Source: UBA6168 sp965222975
GTDB lineage: Bacteria; Bacteroidota; Bacteroidia; Chitinophagales; Saprospiraceae
Assembly (NCBI GenBank): GCA_965222975.1
Contig: CBDCVJ010000038.1
Coordinates: forward strand, 248,001-312,000
Length of the DNA: 64,000 nucleotides
Direction of reading: 5' to 3'
Shown here: one piece after another, positions 1 through 8,917 of the stretch
Layout: every line of letters begins with the position of its first letter
Position numbering within the stretch: the stretch's first letter is position 1
Made by a program: the position numbers and the translations under genes
The notes under the pieces: generated by a model
Told to the model about the DNA's origin: nothing
What the model saw: the letters and a program-made list of their open reading frames with translations, nothing else
Databases searched by the model: none

Positions 1-936
1 GACAAGCTAAACCCGCTTAAACACGAATATTCAAACTTAAATTATTCGCTACTCGGATTAATTATAGAAAAGGTTATAAAAACATCTTTTGCAAAATATA
101 TGGAAGAAGAGGTTTTTATGCCATTAAACATGAAGAATTCAATGATTGGCATGCGTGACGAAATAGAACCTGAATTAATCAGCCAATATCAATATTTAGG
201 ACCTATCCCAATAAAAAGCAGGCAATTAAACTTCACCAAAACAAGTGTTCCAGCTGGATTCATTTGTTCTTCAGCTAAAGACTTGAGTAATTACCTAAAT
301 GTAAATTTATCCAATGGAGTATTCGACCAAAAAATCATAATTGATTCCTCACTTTTGAAAACAATGCATACTACATGGAACAATAGTGAGTATGGTTATG
401 CAATGGGATGGAAACAAGGAAAATACAATGGATACAAATTTTACCAACACCTAGGTTCAACAGCTACATCTTATTCTGGAATTTTCTTCATACCCAAAAA
501 AGAAATTGGATTCGTCCTCTTGACCAACAGCAACTCTCTTGATTTTTCAGAAAAAATAGCAGCAGGAGTTTTAAACATTCTAACCGATGGTAGTCCCAAG
601 CCAATATCAAGGTTTGAATTTTACTTAAGAATTGGTGTACTGATAGGGCTATTATACTTAGTTCTAAATTTTATTTATAAACTATACCTGACAGCAAAAG
701 GGAAATCATCAATTACAATTAAAGAAGGAATAAGCAATATAATACTTCATTTTGTCCTAATTACTGTTGTGATTGTTGCTTTCCCAATATTTGCAAAAAT
801 TCCTTTTTTGAGCTTTTTAAAAATTCAACCCGATATAGGAATTCTTATTTTAGCATCTTTAATACTACCTGTTTTTTTGATCATATTTAAAATCATCCAG
901 AACAAGTCCTTGGTTGATAAAGGGGAAAATATTTAA
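1..936 (+). CDS. Serine hydrolase of the beta-lactamase/PBP4* family, 5'-truncated, with C-terminal membrane segments
   Basis: The reading frame is open from base 1, so this is the C-terminal part of a longer gene; the ATG at 100 is internal. A Tyr-Ser-Asn triplet at bases 28-36 fits the class C beta-lactamase YxN motif, and His-Leu-Gly at 448-456 fits the later K/HxG motif. The nucleophile SxxK must lie upstream of the window. After the hydrolase domain (about to base 580) come three hydrophobic stretches (about 630-690, 740-830 and 835-890), so the protein is probably membrane anchored with the catalytic domain outside the cytoplasm. Family members cleave peptides, esters or peptidoglycan stems; the substrate cannot be told here. 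Confidence 0.8.
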   Translation, partial: DKLNPLKHEYSNLNYSLLGLIIEKVIKTSFAKYMEEEVFMPLNMKNSMIGMRDEIEPELISQYQYLGPIPIKSRQLNFTKTSVPAGFICSSAKDLSNYLNVNLSNGVFDQKIIIDSSLLKTMHTTWNNSEYGYAMGWKQGKYNGYKFYQHLGSTATSYSGIFFIPKKEIGFVLLTNSNSLDFSEKIAAGVLNILTDGSPKPISRFEFYLRIGVLIGLLYLVLNFIYKLYLTAKGKSSITIKEGISNIILHFVLITVVIVAFPIFAKIPFLSFLKIQPDIGILILASLILPVFLIIFKIIQNKSLVDKGENI

Positions 937-1733
937 ATCGGATTGAGCATATTGACAATTTTATGCCACAACGTTAATTTGACTCGATATGTAAGGAAAT
1001 TATCTTTCCCCGGCACTATTTTATGAGATAGTTGTAACCATTTCGTTCTGCTATTTACAAATAAAAGAAAGACATTTCGAATCACTTCAAAAATACCTTT
1101 CTTCTTAACTTATAACAGCTTCATCACAATTTCAAAGCTGCCAAAACCCCTCCCATCAAAGCCATAAATACAACTAAATAACCGCCATCGATTAAAAACA
1201 GCTTACCTATTTTATCAGAAAACACCCTACCCCAGCGGGGGGCAAGAAAGTATAAATGATATTTTTACTTTCTCACCTCTGCTTTTCTGAAAAGTTACAT
1301 TTATTTTTAAATTTAGCATATTTAAGTAATAAAAAAAATTACGGTTTTATAAGCTTAAATATAGTAGGATTAAAATTTAAAGAACTTGGGGTAGGGAGTT
1401 TTTTAAAACCATGACCTAATGGATTCAATAAAACCCATTCAAATAAGTAATCTACAAAAAATAGACTCTCGATTTTCCTAGGCGGGAAACCCGCCCAGAT
1501 TGTAGTAAATGGTTAATTTATTTTTTGAGTGCTATTAAAATTCCGAATAATTGCTATTTTGCGCCTGATGATCAGTGTTTGTTTAAATTTTACTTTAGGA
1601 ACAATCAAATAATAATTTTTATACAAGCCTTTGCCCAATAAATAAAATGCAACCAACACGTTTTGGTTTTTGAGATGTTTATATGGGATGTATTAACTAC
1701 TTTTTTCATCATTAAAAGACAACAGACAAATAA
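937..1733. other. Intergenic region, about 800 bp, AT-rich
   Basis: No convincing gene. It holds a short perfect hairpin, ggcgggaaacccgcc, at 1481-1495. On the minus strand an open stretch ending with TGA at 1124-1126 and openable from a GTG at 1225 would encode 33 residues that look protein-like (Gly-Lys-Leu-Phe-Leu-Ile-Asp-Gly-Gly, then a hydrophobic tail). It could be a gene remnant or a tiny membrane peptide. No clear promoter was seen in front of the downstream transporter. Confidence 0.4.
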
Positions 1734-3942
1734 ATGGAAATTACGCCAAAAAAAGGCTTTCAGGGATTAGTTGAAAATTGGCAGAGTGATTTAATAGCCG
1801 CTGTGAGTGTAGCACTCATTGCGTTGCCCCTTTCTTTAGGCATTGCTTTGGCAGCAGGGGCGCCACCGATGGCCGGCATCCTTTCCGCTATTGTTGGGGG
1901 CGTTGTCACTACTTTTTATCGGGGTGGGCATATTTCTGTCAATGGCCCTGCAAAAGGAGTCATAGCCGTTATCTTATTGGGCATTGCCCTTATGGATGAT
2001 GGTAAAGGGCAAGCCTTTAACTATGTGTTGGCTGCAGTCGTCGTTTCTGGAGCCTTTCAAGTTTTATTGGGCTTGTTAAAATTAGGACGATTCGCAGATA
2101 TCTTCCATTCGTCAGTGATCCATGGTATTTTGGCGGCTATTGGTATCATCATTTTTGCGAAACAAATTCACGTTGCGCTCGACACGCATTCCGATAGCCC
2201 TAATATTGTACAAAACCTCTATGATGCCATTCTATTATTGCCGAAGGCCAATCCTTATGTGGTCATTATTTCGATTGTCGGTTTGCTATTATTACTGTTC
2301 CATTCCAAGATAAGTTATAAGTTTTTCCATTTGTTGCCGACCCCCATGTGGGTTATAGCACTTTCGATTCCATTTGCTTATGCCTTTAATTTCTTTGACC
2401 TACATTACCTATCTTTTTTTGGAAAGGCCTATCAAGTAGGGCCACATTTATTGCTGGATATTCCCGATAGTATAATGGAATCAATTATGTACCCCAATTT
2501 TGGTAAGGTGGGTACGATCGAATTCTGGACAACCGTATTTTCCATTTTAATGATTACCAGTATCGAATCCCTGGCCATCGCCAAGGCTGTTGACAAGATA
2601 GACCCTTACAAACGGAAAACGGATTTGAACAAGGATTTGACGGGGATAGGATTGAGTACGATGGTGGCAGGTTTCATTGGAGGCTTACCGATTATCGCAG
2701 TCATTATCCGCAGTACGGTCAATGTACATAACGGTGCCAAAACCAAGTGGTCTAATATGTACCAGGGCCCTTTTGCTGTTGCTTTTCATTGTAGTATTAA
2801 GTCCGATCATGCAGCAAGTTCCACTATGTGCCTTTGCCATTTTATTGGTTTATACTGGCTTTAAATTGGCTTCTCCCAAAGTGTTTAAACAAGTTTTCAG
2901 CCACGGCATTGAACAGCTTATTTTCTTTGTTGGCACCATGGTTTTAACCTTGTACACCAATTTATTGATAGGCTTATTTGGAGGCTTGTTATTAGCCTTG
3001 ACAAGCCATTTGTTGTTGACGCATGTGTCCCCCAAGCGGTTTTTCGACCTGATTTTTAATGCAGGTTCAAATTTGGTTCTGAAACCAGATGGCAGTTATG
3101 ATTTAAAAATCAGGGGGATTGCGAATTTTTTAGGCATTTTAAAAATTAATGGCTTAATGTCACAAATACCCGCTGGGGCAAATGCAACAATAGATTTATC
3201 AGAAACCCGGTTGGTTGGGTTCACCGTTTTAGAGGACTTATACGATTTTCAAAAAACACACGAAAACACTGGCGGAACAATTCAAATTATTGGCTTGGAA
3301 AATCATATTTCTTCCACCAACCACAAATTAGCTACTAAAATAAATATACATGCATCTGAACCATTTACCAAGCGGCAAAACATGCTAAAAGAAATGGCAG
3401 AAAGCTATGGTTGGAATTTTCAAATAGAACCCATTGAAGACTTAGAATATTTTAAGTCATTTAATTTCTTCAAAAGCCGCCCCATTGAGGCAGAATCAAA
3501 TTGTATTTCCGATAAGGATCAAGATATGCATTTGGAATTAATAGATGTAACTTTTGAAGAAGGGGCCTTTATGATACACGATGAATACCATACCACAATT
3601 GGACTGCTCAAATTATCATTCCCCATTCCAAAATTTACCATTGAGAAAAAAGATTTTATAGATAAATTTCTACCCCTGTCAGAGCATAAAGATATTGACA
3701 ATGTCCTTTACTCAAATTTCCCAAAAGATTACATTGTCAAAGTGAAAGATGTTAAGGCAATGGATGCTTTTTTAACGGAAAAATTAAAAGTACTAATTGA
3801 AATTAGCGGGTTACACCATCTCGAAAGTAATGGGGAAGCCATTTTAATTTTTAGCAATAATTTTAAACTCGCACAAATACAGGAATATGTAAAAATGATT
3901 CAATTTGCAGAGAACTTTAAATCCATGATAAAGGAGGATTAA
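1734..3942 (+). pseudogene. SulP family anion transporter with STAS-like domain, interrupted by a one-base frameshift
   Basis: Two overlapping frames (1734-2864 and about 2768-3942) together encode one SulP protein of about 735 residues. The first holds the N-terminal SulP core: an amphipathic start, then a long series of membrane helices with the Ala/Gly-rich segment near residues 20-60. The second continues with the last helices, a STAS-like domain (about 3130-3330) and an extra C-terminal region of about 200 residues that I do not recognise. The frames join exactly if one C is removed from the run at 2768-2770, giving Tyr-Gln-Gly followed by five Leu and Phe. SulP proteins carry sulfate, bicarbonate or other anions across the inner membrane. 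The disruption is either a real inactivation or a sequence error. Confidence 0.75.
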
Positions 3943-4262
3943 AACGTCTTATTAAAATAAAACAAATATCGCCACATTTACTTGATTGAATATAATAATT
4001 AGACCGCAAATAGGAAAAACAGATATGGGACGAAGAATACACTAATATAAAAATGATTCTGGTAAAGAACTGAGTGTATTAATATTTGAGCATTCAGCAA
4101 ATTCAACAAGTGGCACTTTGAAAAGAACGAGTCTAACATTGAAGAATATTGACACAGATTCGGCGAATATTCACGGATATAAAATCTGTGTTCATCCGCT
4201 TAATTCGTGTCATCTGCGTTCCTATTGTTGTCTTATAGGTTAGCCAACCTAAATTTAATTAT
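3943..4262. other. Intergenic region with interspersed-repeat-like segment
   Basis: No gene seen. The right half (about 4150-4225) contains alternating words of the type ATCTGTGTTCATCCG and ATCTGCGTTCC. It also has an inverted pair, acacagatt at 4152-4160 and aatctgtgt at 4183-4191. This lies between the convergent ends of the SulP gene and the dehydrogenase and could act as a bidirectional terminator. Confidence 0.45.
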
Positions 4263-5228
4263 TTAATTTATTTTCAAAACAATTTTACCAAACTGTGGGC
4301 TTTCCGTCATTTTTTCCACCGCCGCATTTCCATCCTTTAAATCATAAACCGAATCCACCACCGGAACAATTTTATGCTTACTCACAAAATCAATCATTTT
4401 TTTAAATTCCAAATCCGAACCCATCGTGCTGCCGTGAATAGATAATTGTTTATAAAAAATATTCGGCACAGATAATTTTTCCAGACTGCCCGCTGTTCCG
4501 CCATAAATGGCAACATTTGCTCCCTTCCGGCACATCCGTAAAAGCATCTCAAATCCAGCGCCGCCAGCACTATCAATTACCACGTCAAAACCACCAACCG
4601 ATTTTCCAAGCGCTTTCATGGCATCTCTATCTTTATAATTAGCACCGCCTTTTGCGCCTAAATTAATTGCCTTATTTATTTTTTCTTCAGAGCTGGAAGT
4701 GACATAAACATTTGCTCCAGCAGCTATAGCTAATTGGCAAGCGGTCAAAGCTGTTCCACCTCCGACACCAGAAATTAAAACATTATCGCCTGCCTTTGCA
4801 CTGCACCTTGTAAATAATGCACGATAAGCAGTCAGTCCAGACAATGGCAATGCGGCAGCTTGTTCTACATTTAAATGTGCTGGTTTTTTATGAATACTAT
4901 TTTTTCGGACGGCTATTTTTTCTGCAAAAGTTCCGTCTTCGTCCATGCCCAATATTTTAAATTGATTGGTTGGAAAACGCTCGTCATTTCCCCAATATAA
5001 ACTCGGACAAATAATTACTTCTTCTCCATTATATATGCCACAGCCATCCGAACCTAAAATGGAATTTAAACGGATATTGGCGTACATGCCTTGGGTGATC
5101 CACCAGTCCCGGCGATTTAATGCAGCGGCTTTTAATTCGATGATGACATAATCATCCTTTATTTCCGGATCGGGGAAGTCTTTGTATTCGAGGGGTTGTT
5201 TTATTTCGGTAAGTACGAGTGCTTTCAT
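4263..5228 (-). CDS. Zinc-independent MDR alcohol dehydrogenase/quinone reductase-like protein
   Basis: A 321-residue medium-chain dehydrogenase/reductase. Residues 1-115 form the GroES-like substrate domain. The nucleotide-binding domain shows the glycine-rich turn Ser-Gly-Val-Gly-Gly-Gly at residues 153-158, and Asp-Val-Val-Ile-Asp-Ser later in the fold. Asn-Arg-Arg-Asp replaces the Cys that binds catalytic zinc in true alcohol dehydrogenases (near residue 38), so a quinone/enone reductase type using NAD(P)H is more likely. The structural-zinc cysteine loop is also absent. It stands alone, convergent with the SulP gene; its substrate is unknown. Confidence 0.85.
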   Translation of the reverse strand: MKALVLTEIKQPLEYKDFPDPEIKDDYVIIELKAAALNRRDWWITQGMYANIRLNSILGSDGCGIYNGEEVIICPSLYWGNDERFPTNQFKILGMDEDGTFAEKIAVRKNSIHKKPAHLNVEQAAALPLSGLTAYRALFTRCSAKAGDNVLISGVGGGTALTACQLAIAAGANVYVTSSSEEKINKAINLGAKGGANYKDRDAMKALGKSVGGFDVVIDSAGGAGFEMLLRMCRKGANVAIYGGTAGSLEKLSVPNIFYKQLSIHGSTMGSDLEFKKMIDFVSKHKIVPVVDSVYDLKDGNAAVEKMTESPQFGKIVLKIN

Positions 5229-5499
5229 GTTTTTTATTTTAGAAATTGATTTTCAACGCAAGGGTGCAATGGAACGCAAAGAAAGAATTTAATTAAATTA
5301 TTACGCACGAATGCAAACAATATATATTTTTCCAAAAGCGAGCATCTTTCGGGTACTCGTCTGGGCGGGAGGCCTGTCAAAAAACTGTTTGAGGGACGAG
5401 TTTTTTTTGATAAGCGTTTTTGTTTCTTTTTTCGCTAAAAAAAAGAAAAAGCCCGGCGGAGAAGAAAAAAGGGGAATCATATTTTAACCCACCTTAGCG

Positions 5500-7668
5500 T
5501 TATTGCACCACCAACCGCTCCAACCTTGCCCCCAGAGTACTTTTCACCTCCAGCCAGTACACCCCTTTAGGAAAGTCTCTCAAGTCGATAGGAATGTTCA
5601 GTTGTCCTTGCATGGCTTGTTGGCGAGTTAGCAGTTGTTGGGTGGTCTGCCCAAAGCTGTTCCGTAGGGTAATGTCCAAAGAGGTCACCTGTTCCAGTTG
5701 CAGTTGCAGCATTGTTTGCTGTTGGGCAGGGTTGGGGAATAAACGCATTGAAATAGCTGCAATGGATTCATTGACAGCATTAGGTTGCAGGTTGACCTCT
5801 TGGCAAGTGCTATCGCTGCCTCCTGCGTTCGATGCTATTAAACAGACAGTATATAAACCTGGAACGTCATAAATGTGAGTGGGATTTTGTTCAGAGGAGG
5901 TATTGCCGTCGCCGAAATCCCATGTCCATTCAGTCGGTCCATTGCCAGAAAGGTCGGAGAAATTCACTTCGAGAAAATTAGCAGAAAATGAAAAATCAGC
6001 AGTAGGAGCAGCCGGCAGTACCACATTTATATTTTTACAAAAAATACCCGAGCCATGTGTATTGGCAGCAGTAAGGCAAACTTCATAAGTGCCTTCATCG
6101 GCATAAGTATGGGAGGGGTTTTGATCGGTGGAGGTATTGCCGTCGCCAAAGTCCCACGTCCATTCAGTGGGGTTGTAATAGGAATGGTCAGTGAAAGCGA
6201 CTACTGTTGAACCGGGTTGTTTTGTCCCGTCAAAGAAAGCAACGGGAAAGAGATATTGATTATCACCTGCGCCCAATTGCTGTTGGTCAAAATCGGCAAT
6301 GGCATCCATGTCGTCCACCAGTCCGCTAACGTCGGGACAGGGGTGAGGGACATCCATTTTGGCAGTAACGGCAAAGGTGAACTCATTGATCTCCCCCGGA
6401 TTCAGCGTACCTCCATCATATGTCATCAGAAAGCGGCGGTCACTCGGAGTGCTGTTCACTGTACATTCTGTCCAAGGTTGTCCATTGATTTCGCTGCCAT
6501 CGAAAGCGAATGGATAAGCAGGGGCGTTAAGATCATAACCATTGCCGCCCTGTGAAATGGGTATTCCGTCCTTCCACAAGCCACGAAGGTAGTTGTAGTA
6601 TTGATCGGCAGCGGAGGGATCAGTTTGGCCAGATGATGCGCCCGAATTTTGATTGAAATAATAACTGAAGTGCTGCATGGTGTCCAATGCAAGAGGTCTT
6701 GACCTAATTTTTTTGATGCCTACGACTGGAATGTTTTCACCATAACCAGACAAGCCACTGCAATCCTCATCGTTGGCGTCGCCGTTATAGACAAAACCCA
6801 TATTCTCCTCTGGTGCGCTACCAATGTAATCATCCGACCAACAGCCAAGATCAGGGTCAACCCATAGGCCGATGAAAAAATCATTTAGCGGCTCATTGCC
6901 CCAATAGATGGTTCTAAAATCATAAAACGTCGTATTCTTTAGCGACTCGCTATCGGAATTATAAGCATAAGCCATTGCCTGCACTTCCATACCAATGGGC
7001 AGTCCCTGTGAGTTGGCATGGATGCCGCCAATGTCGTTGAATACCCACCAGACAGCCTTGTCCCCGTTCACTCTTGGGTAGTCACCATCATAAGGGTCGT
7101 AAAGGCCATCTTGGTTTTCATCATGAAAAGGGGCAAAATGAACTGGGCTAAAAGGAAGGTCGAATCCATGTGCATCGAAGAAATAAGGATTGCCTTGTGC
7201 TGGCCAGCCAAGTATGTCACTTGGAGGTGTACCGTCTATTTGCCCATTGTCGTTCCAATCGGCAATGTGGGCGAGGATGTCCGTTTTTTCGATGTCGAAG
7301 AAGCGATCAAATTTATCGCAGAGGTCACTTGTGGGAGGAGTATTGTTTGGAATGGGCCCTGGCCAGAATTCGAAGTTGCCAGAATTTGCTCCATAGGTCT
7401 GTGCTGCTACGTGGAGATTGCCTCCTGGGTCAATGCCACCGAACCATAAGCCACCCGCATATAGGGCGTGAACGCCACTACCAATTGGCAGTTCATAGTT
7501 GGCATCGCCGTCGAACCAGAGGTCACCGCTGGTGTGGACTTGAGCAGCGATGTTGTTGGCATTTATGGAATAGGCTGCTTGGCCTCCGGAGCATTGAGCT
7601 TTAAGTGCATGTTGGCCAAAGGCAAGAATTAAAAAAAGAGCTGTTAGTCGGAGGGTGTGTTTTTTCAT
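5500..7668 (-). CDS. Secreted protein with two PKD domains and T9SS C-terminal sorting domain
   Basis: I chose the ATG at 7668, which opens a clean signal peptide (Met-Lys-Lys-His, a hydrophobic core, then Ala-Gln); the frame extends 18 codons further up without a better start. The 722-residue product has an N-terminal region of about 470 residues rich in Trp/Gly/Asp that I do not recognise. Two PKD domains follow, each with the hallmark Trp-Asp-Phe-Gly-Asp-Gly (about 6150 and 5920). A T9SS type A sorting domain (Phe-Pro-Asn-Pro start, Gly-Val-Tyr-Trp near the end) closes it. It should cross the inner membrane by Sec and the outer membrane by T9SS, ending on the cell surface or outside. It is transcribed alone. 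Confidence 0.85.
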   Translation of the reverse strand: MKKHTLRLTALFLILAFGQHALKAQCSGGQAAYSINANNIAAQVHTSGDLWFDGDANYELPIGSGVHALYAGGLWFGGIDPGGNLHVAAQTYGANSGNFEFWPGPIPNNTPPTSDLCDKFDRFFDIEKTDILAHIADWNDNGQIDGTPPSDILGWPAQGNPYFFDAHGFDLPFSPVHFAPFHDENQDGLYDPYDGDYPRVNGDKAVWWVFNDIGGIHANSQGLPIGMEVQAMAYAYNSDSESLKNTTFYDFRTIYWGNEPLNDFFIGLWVDPDLGCWSDDYIGSAPEENMGFVYNGDANDEDCSGLSGYGENIPVVGIKKIRSRPLALDTMQHFSYYFNQNSGASSGQTDPSAADQYYNYLRGLWKDGIPISQGGNGYDLNAPAYPFAFDGSEINGQPWTECTVNSTPSDRRFLMTYDGGTLNPGEINEFTFAVTAKMDVPHPCPDVSGLVDDMDAIADFDQQQLGAGDNQYLFPVAFFDGTKQPGSTVVAFTDHSYYNPTEWTWDFGDGNTSTDQNPSHTYADEGTYEVCLTAANTHGSGIFCKNINVVLPAAPTADFSFSANFLEVNFSDLSGNGPTEWTWDFGDGNTSSEQNPTHIYDVPGLYTVCLIASNAGGSDSTCQEVNLQPNAVNESIAAISMRLFPNPAQQQTMLQLQLEQVTSLDITLRNSFGQTTQQLLTRQQAMQGQLNIPIDLRDFPKGVYWLEVKSTLGARLERLVVQ

Positions 7669-7924
7669 TTTTTGAATTTTATTTGGGGCAAAATTAGTTT
7701 TTAATTTATCAACTCCCATCAATAAATTCCTGATTAAAACGATTTAAGTAGCTTATTTGATATTTAGGCAAACGCCCAGAGCGGCTGGGTTTTTAGAGGT
7801 GTTTTTTTAATAGCTACGCAAAGCGGTACAATCAGAAAAATTCCAAAACCAGCATTGAAGAAGAATTAATTGTTTTACAGTACATTCGCATTTGAGCGAA
7901 AACCAAAAACAACATTCGACAACC

Positions 7925-8362
7925 ATGGAAAACCCACACGCTGAAAAATTTAAATATCAAGAATATTTTGATGAATTAATTGTCCCTTGTCCGCCAGAAG
8001 AATTTGAGGCATGGGAAACCATTGCTTTTCGTTGGGTGTTTGAGGATATGGTGCACAAAGACAATTTTTTGCCACAATACATCAAACAACCTCAACGGTT
8101 TGTACCTCAAAAAGACGAAGTCAAATGTCAGGCATTGGGGCTTTCACTTTTCAAATCCCAAAAAGAAGCCCAAGCCCGTTTTGAAAAATTGAAAAGACGG
8201 ATGCTGAACAGGGTTTATGGATTGGGGACTCATTTAGCCAAGGGAACACTTCAAAAAAGTTTTGGGGTGTCCAATCTGCCAGGCGATGAGGGTCATTTTA
8301 CTTTCCATCCAATGGAAAAAGTGGTTTTGAAAGACCATTTTGAAACCATCAAAGCACTTTAA
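7925..8362 (+). CDS. Conserved-looking hypothetical protein, first gene of a two-gene unit
   Basis: About 145 residues from the ATG at 7925; a TTG at 7892 in the same frame would add 11 residues. There is no signal peptide or membrane segment. The N-terminal half is acidic and aromatic (Pro-Glu-Glu-Phe-Glu-Ala-Trp). The C-terminal half carries Leu-Ser-Leu-Phe-Lys-Ser followed by a helical Glu/Lys/Arg stretch, then Gly-Thr-His-Leu-Ala-Lys-Gly and Gly-His-Phe-Thr-Phe-His, a layout that suggests a small cytoplasmic fold with conserved His. I do not recognise the family with confidence. It lies 11 bp before the next gene, so the two are probably cotranscribed, and it points towards the caspase genes. 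Confidence 0.7.
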   Translation: MENPHAEKFKYQEYFDELIVPCPPEEFEAWETIAFRWVFEDMVHKDNFLPQYIKQPQRFVPQKDEVKCQALGLSLFKSQKEAQARFEKLKRRMLNRVYGLGTHLAKGTLQKSFGVSNLPGDEGHFTFHPMEKVVLKDHFETIKAL

Positions 8363-8373
8363 ACCTTAGTGAA

Positions 8374-8916
8374 ATGTCAAATAAAAATTCCAAAATACTT
8401 TTGCCCATCAAGGGTACTCCACTGAAAAGCCTTTCTTTTGAGTTTAAAAAATTAGGAGACTTGCTTTTTCATGAAGGCCCATTGCTGTCCCACTTGGTCA
8501 ATCAATACGATGAAGATTTTTATATCCAGTGGTGCAGCAGTGACGAGCATTTCAACCGCTGGTTGTTGTACAAGACCAATTACTCCCTTCTCCATCAATA
8601 TTTCAATGGTGAACTGACTGACCGTGACCTGCTAATGAAAACCCCCGATGGTTTTGCTTACATCATTGATATTGACCATGGGGTCGAATGGAAAAATATT
8701 TGGGTTGTTGCATTGGAAGATATACCTGCTAATTATCTCCCCAGCCATACCGTCACTTACGATGCAGAAGATTTTGAACCCTATGCCGAAAAACTCCGCT
8801 CCTATCTCGACTACCACTTCGCTCGCCAGAAAAAACTGTACAACCTGCCAGAACCGTCGGTTGATATGGCCGCCGAACCAACGCCGCCGAGCTACCAGAA
8901 AAAAAAGCAGCCTTAA
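8374..8916 (+). CDS. Hypothetical protein, second gene of the two-gene unit (possibly DUF6575-like)
   Basis: 180 residues, cytoplasmic by appearance. It opens with Leu-Lys-Ser-Leu-Ser-Phe-Glu-Phe and then Leu-Leu-Phe-His-Glu-Gly-Pro-Leu-Leu-Ser. Next comes a beta-rich part with Phe-Tyr-Ile-Gln-Trp-Cys and Trp-Leu-Leu-Tyr-Lys, and it ends in a Pro/Lys-rich tail. The order and length remind me of small DUF6575-type proteins, a memory-based and weak assignment. The stop at 8916 is one base from the stop of the convergent caspase gene at 8918, with no room for a terminator between them, so the transcripts probably overlap. Confidence 0.65.
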   Translation: MSNKNSKILLPIKGTPLKSLSFEFKKLGDLLFHEGPLLSHLVNQYDEDFYIQWCSSDEHFNRWLLYKTNYSLLHQYFNGELTDRDLLMKTPDGFAYIIDIDHGVEWKNIWVVALEDIPANYLPSHTVTYDAEDFEPYAEKLRSYLDYHFARQKKLYNLPEPSVDMAAEPTPPSYQKKKQP

Positions 8917-8917
8917 A

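Noticed and set aside
2677..2864. Programmed frameshift in the SulP gene
   Set aside because: The site is a plain GGGCCC run without a known slippery heptamer or downstream structure, and SulP genes are not known to use recoding.
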